Origin: an uncultured Candidatus Peregrinibacteria bacterium
GTDB lineage: Bacteria; Patescibacteriota; Gracilibacteria; UBA1369
NCBI GenBank assembly: GCA_937858825.1
Contig: CALMAI010000019.1
Location: forward strand, 1 to 64,000
Reading direction: 5' to 3'
DNA: 64,000 nt
Shown here: in pieces, positions 34,201 through 41,112 of the stretch
How positions within the stretch are numbered: position 1 is the stretch's first letter
How the letters are laid out: every line of letters starts with the position of its first letter
The notes under the pieces: generated by a model
What the model was told of the DNA's origin: nothing
Seen by the model: the letters and a program-made list of their open reading frames with translations, nothing else
The model's database searches: none
Position numbers and translations under genes: made by a program

Positions 34201-34796
34201 AACATCCACTCCCGAGTGGTTATGAATTTCAGTTTGGTGGAGCAAATGAAACCACGACTGAATCGATCCTTTCGATCTTTAATGCGATGATCGTAGCTCT
34301 TATTTTGATCATTGGAACGCTGATCGTGCAGCTGGACTCCTTCCGAAAGACTTTTATTGTTTTGGTAACGATTCCTTTTGCAGCGACTGGGGTTTTCTAT
34401 GGACTCCTTCTTCTTGGATGGAATCTTACCTTCCCAGTTTTGATTGGAGTTTTAGCATTGTTTGGAATTGTGATTAACAACGCGATTATTATGGTGGATA
34501 AGATTACGCGCAATATTGAGGTTGGAATTCCTTTCACGGAAGCTGTTGTTGATGGCGCAAAATCCCGCCTGGAAGCAATTTTCCTTACTTCTGTCGCGAC
34601 TATCATTGGTATGATTCCACTGACTATTTCTGATGAAATTTGGGGTGGTCTTGGGGCTGCCTTGATTTTTGGACTTTCTTCTTCGCTTGTTCTCACTTTG
34701 ATTATCATCCCAATTCTCTACAACCTGCTCATGAAAAAAACTGGTGAGCAAGAGGAGAAAATACGTCATCTGCGTGAACAATATCCTTCTTCATGA
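31263..34796 (+). CDS. RND-family efflux permease (AcrB/MMPL superfamily)
   Basis: A 1177-aa proton-driven transporter. The layout is classical: one membrane helix near residue 60 (FRVVLMLIFAMFLWGGMSL), then a large exported loop starting GVVTIGLPGASPSDVEELV. Next come helices with FLVGFKEAFLAGLAIPMVF and SLILSLGMLVDNAIVVL (the proton-relay Asp), a second exported loop and a second helix bundle (FGIVINNAIIMVDKI). The central linker (about 535-680) is longer and more charged than in AcrB. Exported substrate unknown. Start at 31263 keeps the LYLQKLKF segment common before the first helix in related pumps. It ends ATGA-overlapped with the next gene. Confidence 0.93.
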   Translation: MDEQKRHVVDSANGPKGHVAESSDSLYLQKLKFRKEDGKSMISFFIHRFRVVLMLIFAMFLWGGMSLVSLPLESDPEVEIPVGVVTIGLPGASPSDVEELVIKRVEARLANLSGLSTITSSARNSFATISLEFNANEDIDDAIRRLRDAVESAKGELPEDATEPVVTQVAFEDTPVWTMVLTGPYDNFTLREYAEIVQDELENLPGTNRVAVSGGDIRQIRISYDVDKLQQHNLSIDQVNGIVSATNLGLPLGTIDVSNFNYTVRAEGKFFTAAELRRLPISTADGQILRLQDVANVFDRAQKTESSSKFSIEGGELQNALTLSVVKKVGSNIVQLIDDGKATLDELSGTKIPADVKIETTLDFSQDIRDNISDLSKNGIATIVLVVMMLFLFVGFKEAFLAGLAIPMVFAISFGIMSMLGVTLNFLSLFSLILSLGMLVDNAIVVLQASKQYIRTGKFTPEEALLLVFKDFKYILVATTLTTVWAFLPLLLSTGIIGQFIRSIPITVSATLMASLLVAFFVNHPLAVVLERLRLTRRGFWFIFAGILIAFLVTLLGLFSPGGEIAEIIMVVILGALLATMVIRYQSKWKEQLMINEQLLIEEKALPERIRARLQKKYLDEETKQGFGHRLYTGLVKIDNFLPVYERMLRFLMKSKFRTFMVLIAVFVVFAGSIALPATGVLKPEFLPPTDFEFMYVNIEGAPGLVTERTQAVADEVADILREQDNIENFSIVVGSAGSNLNSFSSVASGGNTNQAQFSILLKPFDERPVDPELGRPQKSFEFAQDLREAIAPVEGAKVTVQEISGGPPSGADFEARIAGEDLQELERLANEYLVALDAIEGTVDEETSLELNPGEFTLRFDYDALQQRGLTTGQVAATLRTALSGSEVTKIYGDGEDTSVIAEFQDKNVDSIEDLLDLTLSNGRGQLFRVRDVADVELGASLTGITRIDQKRVISLSAKVQAPSIPAVVQEEFLAYTEEHPLPSGYEFQFGGANETTTESILSIFNAMIVALILIIGTLIVQLDSFRKTFIVLVTIPFAATGVFYGLLLLGWNLTFPVLIGVLALFGIVINNAIIMVDKITRNIEVGIPFTEAVVDGAKSRLEAIFLTSVATIIGMIPLTISDEIWGGLGAALIFGLSSSLVLTLIIIPILYNLLMKKTGEQEEKIRHLREQYPSS

Positions 34797-35233
34797 AATT
34801 CCGATATATAACATCTTTGGCTTTGCCGCTTGCCTGTGCTCCACAGCAAGAGCTTGTTGATCCACTCTATCCGGAGAAACCGCCTATTGCCTGTCCATCA
34901 AAGCTGGAAGAACGTATTACTTGTATTAAAAACGCGATTGCCCAAACGGGAGCTTTAGAGAATGCTCAATCTTTTTGTGAAGGGAAACCTCTGATTTTAT
35001 GCCAAATTGATGTTATGCAAAAACATGGTGATGATTTTTCAATGCAAAAGGATCCCGTCTCTGCGTGTACATCTTCCGTAAATGATTCCGGGAAACGGAC
35101 CGTGGAACTCCAATGCCTTCTTGGCAATTTTTCTCTTATGCTGCAATCTCAATCGGATATTCACTCCGATTTGCAAGCCTGTGATGAAAGTGTACTCACC
35201 TGCTATGAGCAGGTTTATTCGCAGCTTCCATAG
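34793..35233 (+). CDS. Small exported Cys-rich protein coupled to the RND permease
   Basis: A 146-aa protein whose ATG overlaps the stop of the permease gene (ATGA), so its translation is probably coupled. The N-terminus (MKFRYITSLALPLACAPQQ) looks like a short signal; the LAC motif could be a lipid-attachment Cys but is not canonical. The mature part is helical with about eight Cys in a spaced pattern (PIACPSKL, RITCIKNAI, SFCEGKPLILCQ, VSACTSS, LQCLLG, LQACDESVLTCYE), suggesting four disulfides. Function unknown; the position suggests a pump-associated accessory. Confidence 0.65.
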   Translation: MKFRYITSLALPLACAPQQELVDPLYPEKPPIACPSKLEERITCIKNAIAQTGALENAQSFCEGKPLILCQIDVMQKHGDDFSMQKDPVSACTSSVNDSGKRTVELQCLLGNFSLMLQSQSDIHSDLQACDESVLTCYEQVYSQLP

Positions 35234-35270
35234 TGGAGGGTTGGTAAAAACAGTATCTCTGCCTGGGGTG

Positions 35271-35299
35271 TTTACTTTTAGGCGGTTTTTTGATAAAAT
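35271..35299 (+). promoter_or_regulatory. Candidate promoter of the pilus cluster
   Basis: TTTACT (35271-35276), 17 bases, TAAAAT (35294-35299) preceded by TGA. A start site near 35306 would precede the ATG at 35335 by about 30 bases. Confidence 0.5.
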
Positions 35300-35334
35300 A
35301 TTTGGATAAAATAAACATCAAAACAAACATAACT

Positions 35335-36864
35335 ATGGCTGAATCTGAAAATATCCAGGGCAATCAGCAAACTCCTGCGCCTTCTGTTGAGAAAGGGGCA
35401 GATCTTTCTGTTAAGCCACAAACAACAACTCCGCCAGCGCCTACTCCTGCTGCGCCAACGACTCCGCCAGTGCCCGCTGCAACCATAAAACCTGCTACTC
35501 CTCCGGCACAACCAATGCCAAAACCAGTCGAAACTCCACAAAAAGAGGGTGGAATTTCTTTTTCAAACATTTTCAATAAGCAGAAATCAAAGCGGCAGGA
35601 CACAAACGTTCTGACTGGAATTTTGAAAAAGAAAGATACAACTGAAACCAAGCTTAAGCCAATTCTTGGAGATGCTCCTGTTCTTCAGAAAACGATCGCA
35701 GAGGAGCGGACTATTAAATTGAAAAAACAACTTCGTCTGGTTCAATCGGTTTTTGTGATTGTATTCCTGGCAGCTGCTCTAAGCGCTTTTTATTTTTATA
35801 GTGAGCTTTCTCCGACTTTTGACCTGTTTGGGCCAAATACAACGCAACGACTGAAAGATGTAAATGAAAACCTTCGAGGCGTTCAGACTCAGTTGAATAA
35901 ATATCGATATTTGGCTGCACAGCTGGATTTAAATCGGTTTAGTTTTATTTCCAGTGATTTTTTGGATAAAACAGCGCAACTTGCCAATGGTGCCTCCGGT
36001 CAATCGGCGGCATTAAGTAGAAGTGTTGGAGAGGCGGCACAATCATTGCCGATTTTGTTAACGAATGTTCGTACACAACTTTCTCCAAGTATTGTCGTGG
36101 AAACTACCCGTTCTGCTGCTGAAGAAGAGCTCACTCCCCAACAAATTCAAAAACAGGCTGAGGATGACTTGCGCAATGCTCTCCTTGCAGATCGACGTGA
36201 GATTACTAAAAATGCTGAACTTACAACTGCTAATGAGCAGGACCTTAAGCTGATTGATAATACTATGAAGCTTGTTGGTAGCAAGAACCTCCTATCAACG
36301 GTTCGAAGTGCATCTTCAGAAGAGTTTGAAGCGGACTTGAACACTTATGCTTCTTCTCTTGAAAGTGAATCGCGGAAAGAACTGGCTGCCTTTATGTCTT
36401 CTATTCTTTCTTCAACCAAGAGTGACATTGCGACTATTAGTACCATTAAAGCCAATAAAATTGATTGGACCGGTATTATGAGCGGTATTGAAAATGTGAC
36501 ACGGACTGTGGATCCAACTTTTGGGGCTGGATTGGCACAGTCTTTGGGTGATGGAATTTTCTATACCGGATACAGCTTTGATACATCGAATAACAAAATT
36601 CTTCTTTCTGGCGTAACCAAAACAACCAAATCTGATAACTTTACCGTTATTAGTGATTTGATTGATGCTCTTGAGATTTCGTCTGACTTCATGGATGTGG
36701 ATATGCGTTCGTTTAGCAAGGCTGGAACTTTTGCAGCTGGATTTACCGCAAACTTCAAGATCGATCTCCTCCTTGAAACAGAAGATTCTAAGAATCAAAC
36801 CGCTTCAGCGGCACTTGAACCAAAAACAGTAGCAACCGCAACTGGCGTACAACGATCACAATAA
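35335..36864 (+). CDS. Large PilN-like inner-membrane protein of the pilus cluster
   Basis: A 509-aa protein. Residues 1-70 are Pro/Thr/Ala-rich and cytoplasmic, and residues about 72-130 basic. One membrane helix follows at about 134-157 (QSVFVIVFLAAALSAFYFY), then an exported part of 350 residues that is mostly helical with coiled-coil character (RLKDVNENLRGVQTQLNKY) and ends in a beta-rich domain (LLSGVTKTTKSDNFTVISDLI, like the ferredoxin-like fold of PilN/PilO). Its place ahead of a PilO-like gene and pilB-pilC suggests a PilN role, but it is about twice the usual length. No PilM gene is present here. The earlier ATG at 35290 lies within the candidate promoter. Confidence 0.55.
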   Translation: MAESENIQGNQQTPAPSVEKGADLSVKPQTTTPPAPTPAAPTTPPVPAATIKPATPPAQPMPKPVETPQKEGGISFSNIFNKQKSKRQDTNVLTGILKKKDTTETKLKPILGDAPVLQKTIAEERTIKLKKQLRLVQSVFVIVFLAAALSAFYFYSELSPTFDLFGPNTTQRLKDVNENLRGVQTQLNKYRYLAAQLDLNRFSFISSDFLDKTAQLANGASGQSAALSRSVGEAAQSLPILLTNVRTQLSPSIVVETTRSAAEEELTPQQIQKQAEDDLRNALLADRREITKNAELTTANEQDLKLIDNTMKLVGSKNLLSTVRSASSEEFEADLNTYASSLESESRKELAAFMSSILSSTKSDIATISTIKANKIDWTGIMSGIENVTRTVDPTFGAGLAQSLGDGIFYTGYSFDTSNNKILLSGVTKTTKSDNFTVISDLIDALEISSDFMDVDMRSFSKAGTFAAGFTANFKIDLLLETEDSKNQTASAALEPKTVATATGVQRSQ

Positions 36865-36882
36865 ATTTCTAAATTTGGCATT

Positions 36883-37530
36883 ATGGCTCTCAAAACAAAA
36901 AAAATAGTAATACCCCGAAAAAATTATCAACGACAGATTCGAACATATGTTGTGGTGACTGTTATTATTGGTGTTGCTGCACTAATCTATGGATTTTTCC
37001 AGTTTCAGGATCTTTCGACTGCCCGCGCGGCATTGGAAGATGGGCAAACACGCCTCTCTGAAATGTCCAGCTTTGAGGCTCAAATTGCTGATCAATATGC
37101 AACGCTAAAAACTGCTTTTGATCAGGATTTCGAGAATGTCCGAAACGCGGTTGATGGAGTTCTTCCTTCTGAAGAGAATTATACTGCGCTGACTAAAACT
37201 CTTGATGATTTTATCATCACTTTGAATCAACAGAGTCCGAGTATTTTCATGAGTAACTTGAAATTCAGTCAGCCACGTATGGATGCCGATGAAGAGTACG
37301 CCATTCTCCCATTTTCCATGACACTCTCTACAACTCGTGCGAATCTGGAACGATTCCTTCAATATACTGAGAACTCAGGATCACTTGATGATGCATCCCG
37401 ACTTTTGGACGTTCGATCAATTACAATTAACTTTCCTGGAGAGACCGGCCTTGGACAACAACAGGAACTTTTGACTGTTTCGCTTTCTTTGAATGCTTAT
37501 TTTCAGACCCAACAAACTGAAGAGGAATAA
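36883..37530 (+). CDS. PilO-like type IV pilus assembly protein
   Basis: A 215-aa bitopic protein: a basic N-terminus, a membrane helix (TYVVVTVIIGVAALIYGFF), a coiled coil (about 50-95), and a ferredoxin-like domain (ILPFSMTLSTTRANLERFLQY, RSITINFPGE), which is the PilO pattern. PilO pairs with PilN to link the pilus motor to the envelope. Assignment rests on size, topology and position between the PilN-like and pilB genes; primary-sequence similarity is low. It ends six bases before pilB. Confidence 0.65.
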   Translation: MALKTKKIVIPRKNYQRQIRTYVVVTVIIGVAALIYGFFQFQDLSTARAALEDGQTRLSEMSSFEAQIADQYATLKTAFDQDFENVRNAVDGVLPSEENYTALTKTLDDFIITLNQQSPSIFMSNLKFSQPRMDADEEYAILPFSMTLSTTRANLERFLQYTENSGSLDDASRLLDVRSITINFPGETGLGQQQELLTVSLSLNAYFQTQQTEEE

Positions 37531-37535
37531 TATCT

Positions 37536-39029
37536 ATGGCTGAACCAAATCAAAAATTACAGCAACTGCAAGAGGCTATCCTTTCTGGAAATATTCCACA
37601 GATGGTTCTCAGCACTATTAGTTATGCGCTCGATTTGCGATCGAGTGATATCCATATTGAGCCCGAAGAAAATACTGTTCGGGTCCGTTATCGCGTGGAT
37701 GGTGTTTTGCGACAGATTGTTGAGTATCCGCACAATATTCATCCTGCTGTGGTTTCCCGTATTAAGATTATGTCCAACTTGAAGATTGATGAGCAGCGTA
37801 TGCCGCAAGATGGACGAAGTACCGTCAGCACAAAAGATGGTCGCGAGATGGATCTTCGTATCTCTACGCTTCCAACTGTTAAAGGTGAAAAAGTGGTAAT
37901 GCGTATTCAGGATAAATCCCGAAAAATTCCGGATCTGCCGGAACTTGGACTTCAGGGAAATGCTTTGCGATTTTTTGAAGAAGCTTTGGGTCTTCCAAAT
38001 GGAATTATCCTTACAACCGGTCCAACTGGTTCTGGTAAAACGACCACTATGTATTCCGCGTTGACCCGTTTGAATGAGGTGGAAGTGAATATTATGACGA
38101 TTGAAGATCCAGTGGAAATTCAACTGGATGGACTCAATCAAAGTCAGGTGCATCCGGATATTGATTATACCTTTGCGAATGGTTTACGTACGGCGCTTCG
38201 TCAGGATCCTGACATCATTATGGTGGGGGAAATCCGTGACCGGGAAACGATTGATATTGCGATTGAATCGGCACTTACCGGACACCTTGTGCTTTCTACT
38301 ATCCATACCAATAGTGCAGTTGAAACGCTCACTCGTATTTTGAATATGGGTGTCCCAGGATTTTTGATGGCATCGACTGTTGAGTTGATTATTGCTCAAC
38401 GTCTGGTGCGAAAACTTTGTGATAATTGTAAAAAGCCTGTAGCAAAGGTGGATGATGAACTTTTGGAAATTGTGAAAAAAGCGATTTCAGAGATTCATTC
38501 GACCGATGAGATTGATCCTGCAATGCTCCAGACACTTCAATTCTATGATGCTCCTGGTTGTGAGGTTTGTGAGGGTATTGGATATAAAGGACGTATTGGT
38601 TTGTATGAGGTTATGCGCATGAATAATGAGTTACGAAGGATGATTTTGAGCGGCGCGAGTACACTCGACATTGAGAAAAAAGCGATGGAAGGTGGAATGG
38701 TAACGCTTGAACAGATGGGAATTATTAAAGCTCTGAAGGGAGAAACCAGTTTGAACGAGGTTTATCGTGTTGCGAAGAGAATGGAGTTGGGTGATGACAA
38801 AGATAATGACTCAAAGAAGAATGAGAAAGCTGATGAGCAAAAACCAATTCCAGATGAAAATCCTGAAGCAGAAAAATCAGTGCCGGCTAAAAAGGTCATG
38901 GCTCAAGTTCAACAGGTAACTCCTCCGGCAGAGCAGCCAAAGCCAGCGTCGACTTCGACTCCTACTTCAGCTCCTGCTCCTGAGGAAAATAGTCCTCAAA
39001 TGCCACCATCAGATACTCAACAGCAATAA
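37536..39029 (+). CDS. pilB: Type IV pilus extension ATPase PilB (GspE family)
   Basis: A 497-aa secretion ATPase. Motifs: Walker A GPTGSGKTTTMYSAL, the Asp box TIEDPVEIQLDG, Walker B DPDIIMVGEIRDRET, the His box LVLSTIHTNSA, and a zinc-binding four-Cys region (CDNCKKPV, later CEVCEGIGYKGR). It powers pilin polymerisation at the inner membrane. It lacks the usual N-terminal GspE_N domain (starts near the core), and after residue 425 it has an extra tail of about 70 residues rich in Asp, Lys, Pro and Ala. A GAGGA sequence nine bases before the ATG is one of the few good Shine-Dalgarno sites in the window. Confidence 0.93.
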   Translation: MAEPNQKLQQLQEAILSGNIPQMVLSTISYALDLRSSDIHIEPEENTVRVRYRVDGVLRQIVEYPHNIHPAVVSRIKIMSNLKIDEQRMPQDGRSTVSTKDGREMDLRISTLPTVKGEKVVMRIQDKSRKIPDLPELGLQGNALRFFEEALGLPNGIILTTGPTGSGKTTTMYSALTRLNEVEVNIMTIEDPVEIQLDGLNQSQVHPDIDYTFANGLRTALRQDPDIIMVGEIRDRETIDIAIESALTGHLVLSTIHTNSAVETLTRILNMGVPGFLMASTVELIIAQRLVRKLCDNCKKPVAKVDDELLEIVKKAISEIHSTDEIDPAMLQTLQFYDAPGCEVCEGIGYKGRIGLYEVMRMNNELRRMILSGASTLDIEKKAMEGGMVTLEQMGIIKALKGETSLNEVYRVAKRMELGDDKDNDSKKNEKADEQKPIPDENPEAEKSVPAKKVMAQVQQVTPPAEQPKPASTSTPTSAPAPEENSPQMPPSDTQQQ

Positions 39030-39032
39030 TTT

Positions 39033-40310
39033 ATGCCAGAAAAACAAGCCAAAGGTTTCGGTTTTGGAGAAAAGGATCAGATGTTCGAACTTGGACAACT
39101 GAAGAAAACGCCTGAAGCTCCAAAGAAAAAAAGTCTCCTGCTCGATATCGCTGAGTCACGTGCTGCAAAGATCCTTTTAAAGCAGCGTGGCGGAGATATT
39201 CGACTGACTGGTAATCCGATCATCGACACTTTTAAACGGTTGAATCAGTTTTTGATCGACCATTCGAAGGTTAAAACCAAGGAAAAGGCGATTTTCTTTC
39301 GCCTGCTTTCAGTAATGTTGAATGCCGGTTTGCCGCTTGTACGTTCGCTTAATACTCTTGGAGTACAAATGGAGAAAACTCCAAAGCTTTCGAATACACT
39401 TTTTGAAATGGGAAAAGCGATTGAAGGTGGTTCCAGTTTGTCTGAGGCAATGCAAAGTTATCCTGAGATTTTTCAGGACGCGGAAGTGGGTGTTGTGAAG
39501 GCCGGTGAAGCATCCGGACAGTTGAATAGCACTTTGAAGTCGCTCGCGAATGATGTGGAAAAGGCTGCAAGCATCGCGGGAAAGGTAAAAGGCGCGCTAA
39601 TTTATCCAACTGTGATTCTGTCACTTTTGGTGGTAGCGATCTTTTTGATGATGATTCTGGTGGTTCCACAAATTACAAAACTGTTTACTCAAACTGGAAA
39701 TGAACTTCCTTTGCCAACACGTATTTTGATTTTTATGAGTGAATTTTCGGTTCAATACTGGCCGGTTCTCTTAGGCGTTGCTGTTCTCTTTGTTATTGGA
39801 TTTGGATGGTACCGTACAACAAGAAGTGGCCGATTTGTTTTAGATTGGCTGAAGCTTCACGCACCGATTTTTGGTGATCTTTTCAGAAAAGCAGCACTCT
39901 CTAAATTTGCACGTGGATTTGCCAATTTGATGTCGAGTGGTGTTCCGATTATTAAATCGATTGAGATTGTTTCTCATAGTATTGGAAATGAGGTGTATAA
40001 ACGTCGACTGGTTTTAACCTCAGAGGATATGAAACGTGGTATTCCAATGGCGGAAAATCTTTCGGAAAGTAAACTGTTCCCAAAGATGCTGGTGAACATG
40101 GTAGAGGTTGGTGAACAGACCGCTCAGCTGGAAAATGTCATGGAAAAAGTGGCAGACTTCTATGATGAAGAGATTGATACTATGGTGAATTCACTTTCAA
40201 AAATTATGGAGCCACTTATCTTGGTCGTGATTGGTGTGACTGTTGGAGGGCTTGTAGCTGCTATTATGCTCCCTATTATGCAGTTGACAGATTTGAGCGG
40301 GTCATTCTAA
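39033..40310 (+). CDS. pilC: Type IV pilus inner-membrane platform protein PilC (GspF family)
   Basis: A 425-aa protein with two GspF domains. The first (about 85-210) has FFRLLSVMLNAGLPLVRSL and a membrane helix (VILSLLVVAIFLMMILVV). The second (about 285-410) has FARGFANLMSSGVPIIKSI and MLVNMVEVGEQTAQLENVM, with further helices at about 230-260 and 395-415. PilC couples ATPase rotation to pilin assembly. The first 80 residues are charged and soluble, as in other members. It follows pilB by three bases. Confidence 0.93.
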   Translation: MPEKQAKGFGFGEKDQMFELGQLKKTPEAPKKKSLLLDIAESRAAKILLKQRGGDIRLTGNPIIDTFKRLNQFLIDHSKVKTKEKAIFFRLLSVMLNAGLPLVRSLNTLGVQMEKTPKLSNTLFEMGKAIEGGSSLSEAMQSYPEIFQDAEVGVVKAGEASGQLNSTLKSLANDVEKAASIAGKVKGALIYPTVILSLLVVAIFLMMILVVPQITKLFTQTGNELPLPTRILIFMSEFSVQYWPVLLGVAVLFVIGFGWYRTTRSGRFVLDWLKLHAPIFGDLFRKAALSKFARGFANLMSSGVPIIKSIEIVSHSIGNEVYKRRLVLTSEDMKRGIPMAENLSESKLFPKMLVNMVEVGEQTAQLENVMEKVADFYDEEIDTMVNSLSKIMEPLILVVIGVTVGGLVAAIMLPIMQLTDLSGSF

Positions 40311-40326
40311 AACCCTTGTCATAAAG

Positions 40327-40355
40327 TTGCAATATTTTCTAGTTTAGGGTATAAT
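40327..40355 (+). promoter_or_regulatory. Strong promoter of the pilin gene
   Basis: TTGCAA (40327-40332), 17 bases, TATAAT (40350-40355). It gives the pilin its own transcript, with a leader of about 42 bases, separate from the pilB-pilC operon. Confidence 0.85.
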
Positions 40356-40403
40356 ATACAGAAGATATAAATATAAATTTAATTCTTTAATCATTTTTAA
40401 AAA

Positions 40404-40892
40404 ATGACTAACACAAAAAAGGGTTTTACCCTCATTGAGCTTCTTATTGTGATTACCATTATTGGTATCCTTGCTGCGGCTCTCCTTCCTAACATCCTCG
40501 CTGCTCCAACACGGGCACGTGATGCAGCCCGCCAGGCTGATGTTAACAGCATTGTTTCTGGTATTGAAGCCATGAACGCTGATGGTACTTCTTATCCTAC
40601 TACTGCACAGTGTGTTTCTACTATTGCTGGTCTTGAGACATACGTTGGTGGAGGTGTTATTCCTTCTGACCCGCAAGGTGCTACTGGTACAGCATGGATG
40701 GTTGATGGTGCTACTGATTGTGATGGAAGTTACTTCTATTGCCCAGTTACAGCTTCTGCTAACCAAAACTATGCTATTGTAGCTCGTCTTGAGGATGCTT
40801 CTGGTGGTAACCATGACCTTAGTGGAGATATTTGTGCCAATGGTACATCTGATCTTGCTGGATCTGGACAATACCACGTTGTTATCCAATAG
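40404..40892 (+). CDS. Type IV pilin (major-pilin candidate)
   Basis: A 162-aa prepilin with a short basic leader (MTNTKKG), the cleavage site before FTLIELLIVITIIGILAA, and Glu at mature position 5. The N-terminal helix is typical and the globular part is small, with three or four Cys (TAQCVSTIAG, ATDCDGSYFYCPVT, DICANG). Its own strong promoter and terminator suggest high expression, as expected for a major pilin. The conserved first helix packs in the fibre core, and the peptidase that processes it is not in this window. Pseudopilin identity cannot be excluded. Confidence 0.93.
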   Translation: MTNTKKGFTLIELLIVITIIGILAAALLPNILAAPTRARDAARQADVNSIVSGIEAMNADGTSYPTTAQCVSTIAGLETYVGGGVIPSDPQGATGTAWMVDGATDCDGSYFYCPVTASANQNYAIVARLEDASGGNHDLSGDICANGTSDLAGSGQYHVVIQ

Positions 40893-40921
40893 TTTGCTGT
40901 TTCGAACTTGAAATAGTTATC

Positions 40922-40958
40922 AAAAGGCCCGCCCCCGAAAGGGGTGCGGGCCTTTTTT
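40922..40958 (+). terminator. Strong terminator after the pilin gene
   Basis: AAAAGGCCCGC-CCCC pairs with GGGG-T-GCGGGCCTTTT around a GAAA loop, followed by six T. Among the strongest hairpins in the window. Confidence 0.95.
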
Positions 40959-41063
40959 GTGTTCCTCTTTTGAGTAAAAATATGTTTACAGAATATTTGA
41001 GCTTACTCGTCAATCAAAAGTGAGCTATTTTTGTGATTTTTGCTGCCATTTTTCGGCTTATTT

Positions 41064-41090
41064 ATACCAAAAAATGGCTTTTTTTGGTAT
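41064..41090. promoter_or_regulatory. Palindrome over the promoter of the giant surface protein
   Basis: ATACCAAAAAA (41064-41074) and TTTTTTGGTAT (41080-41090) form an 11-base perfect inverted repeat with a five-base centre. Its right arm supplies the first half of the -10 box, so a protein binding here would block transcription. Confidence 0.65.
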
Positions 41091-41093
41091 AAT
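41088..41093 (+). promoter_or_regulatory. -10 box of the giant surface protein gene
   Basis: TATAAT, 19 bases before the ATG at 41113. The -35 region at 17-base spacing is TACCAA and is poor. AAGAGG follows, five bases before the start codon, as a Shine-Dalgarno-like site. In-frame codons upstream (from 41020) are not transcribed. Confidence 0.7.
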
Positions 41094-41112
41094 AGAAAGA
41101 TCCTTAAGAGGT

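Noticed and set aside
34780-34800. UGA recoded as glycine (Gracilibacteria-type code)
   Set aside because: TGA ends the RND permease, the Memo/CapA gene and the giant gene at sensible places, each followed closely by the next start.
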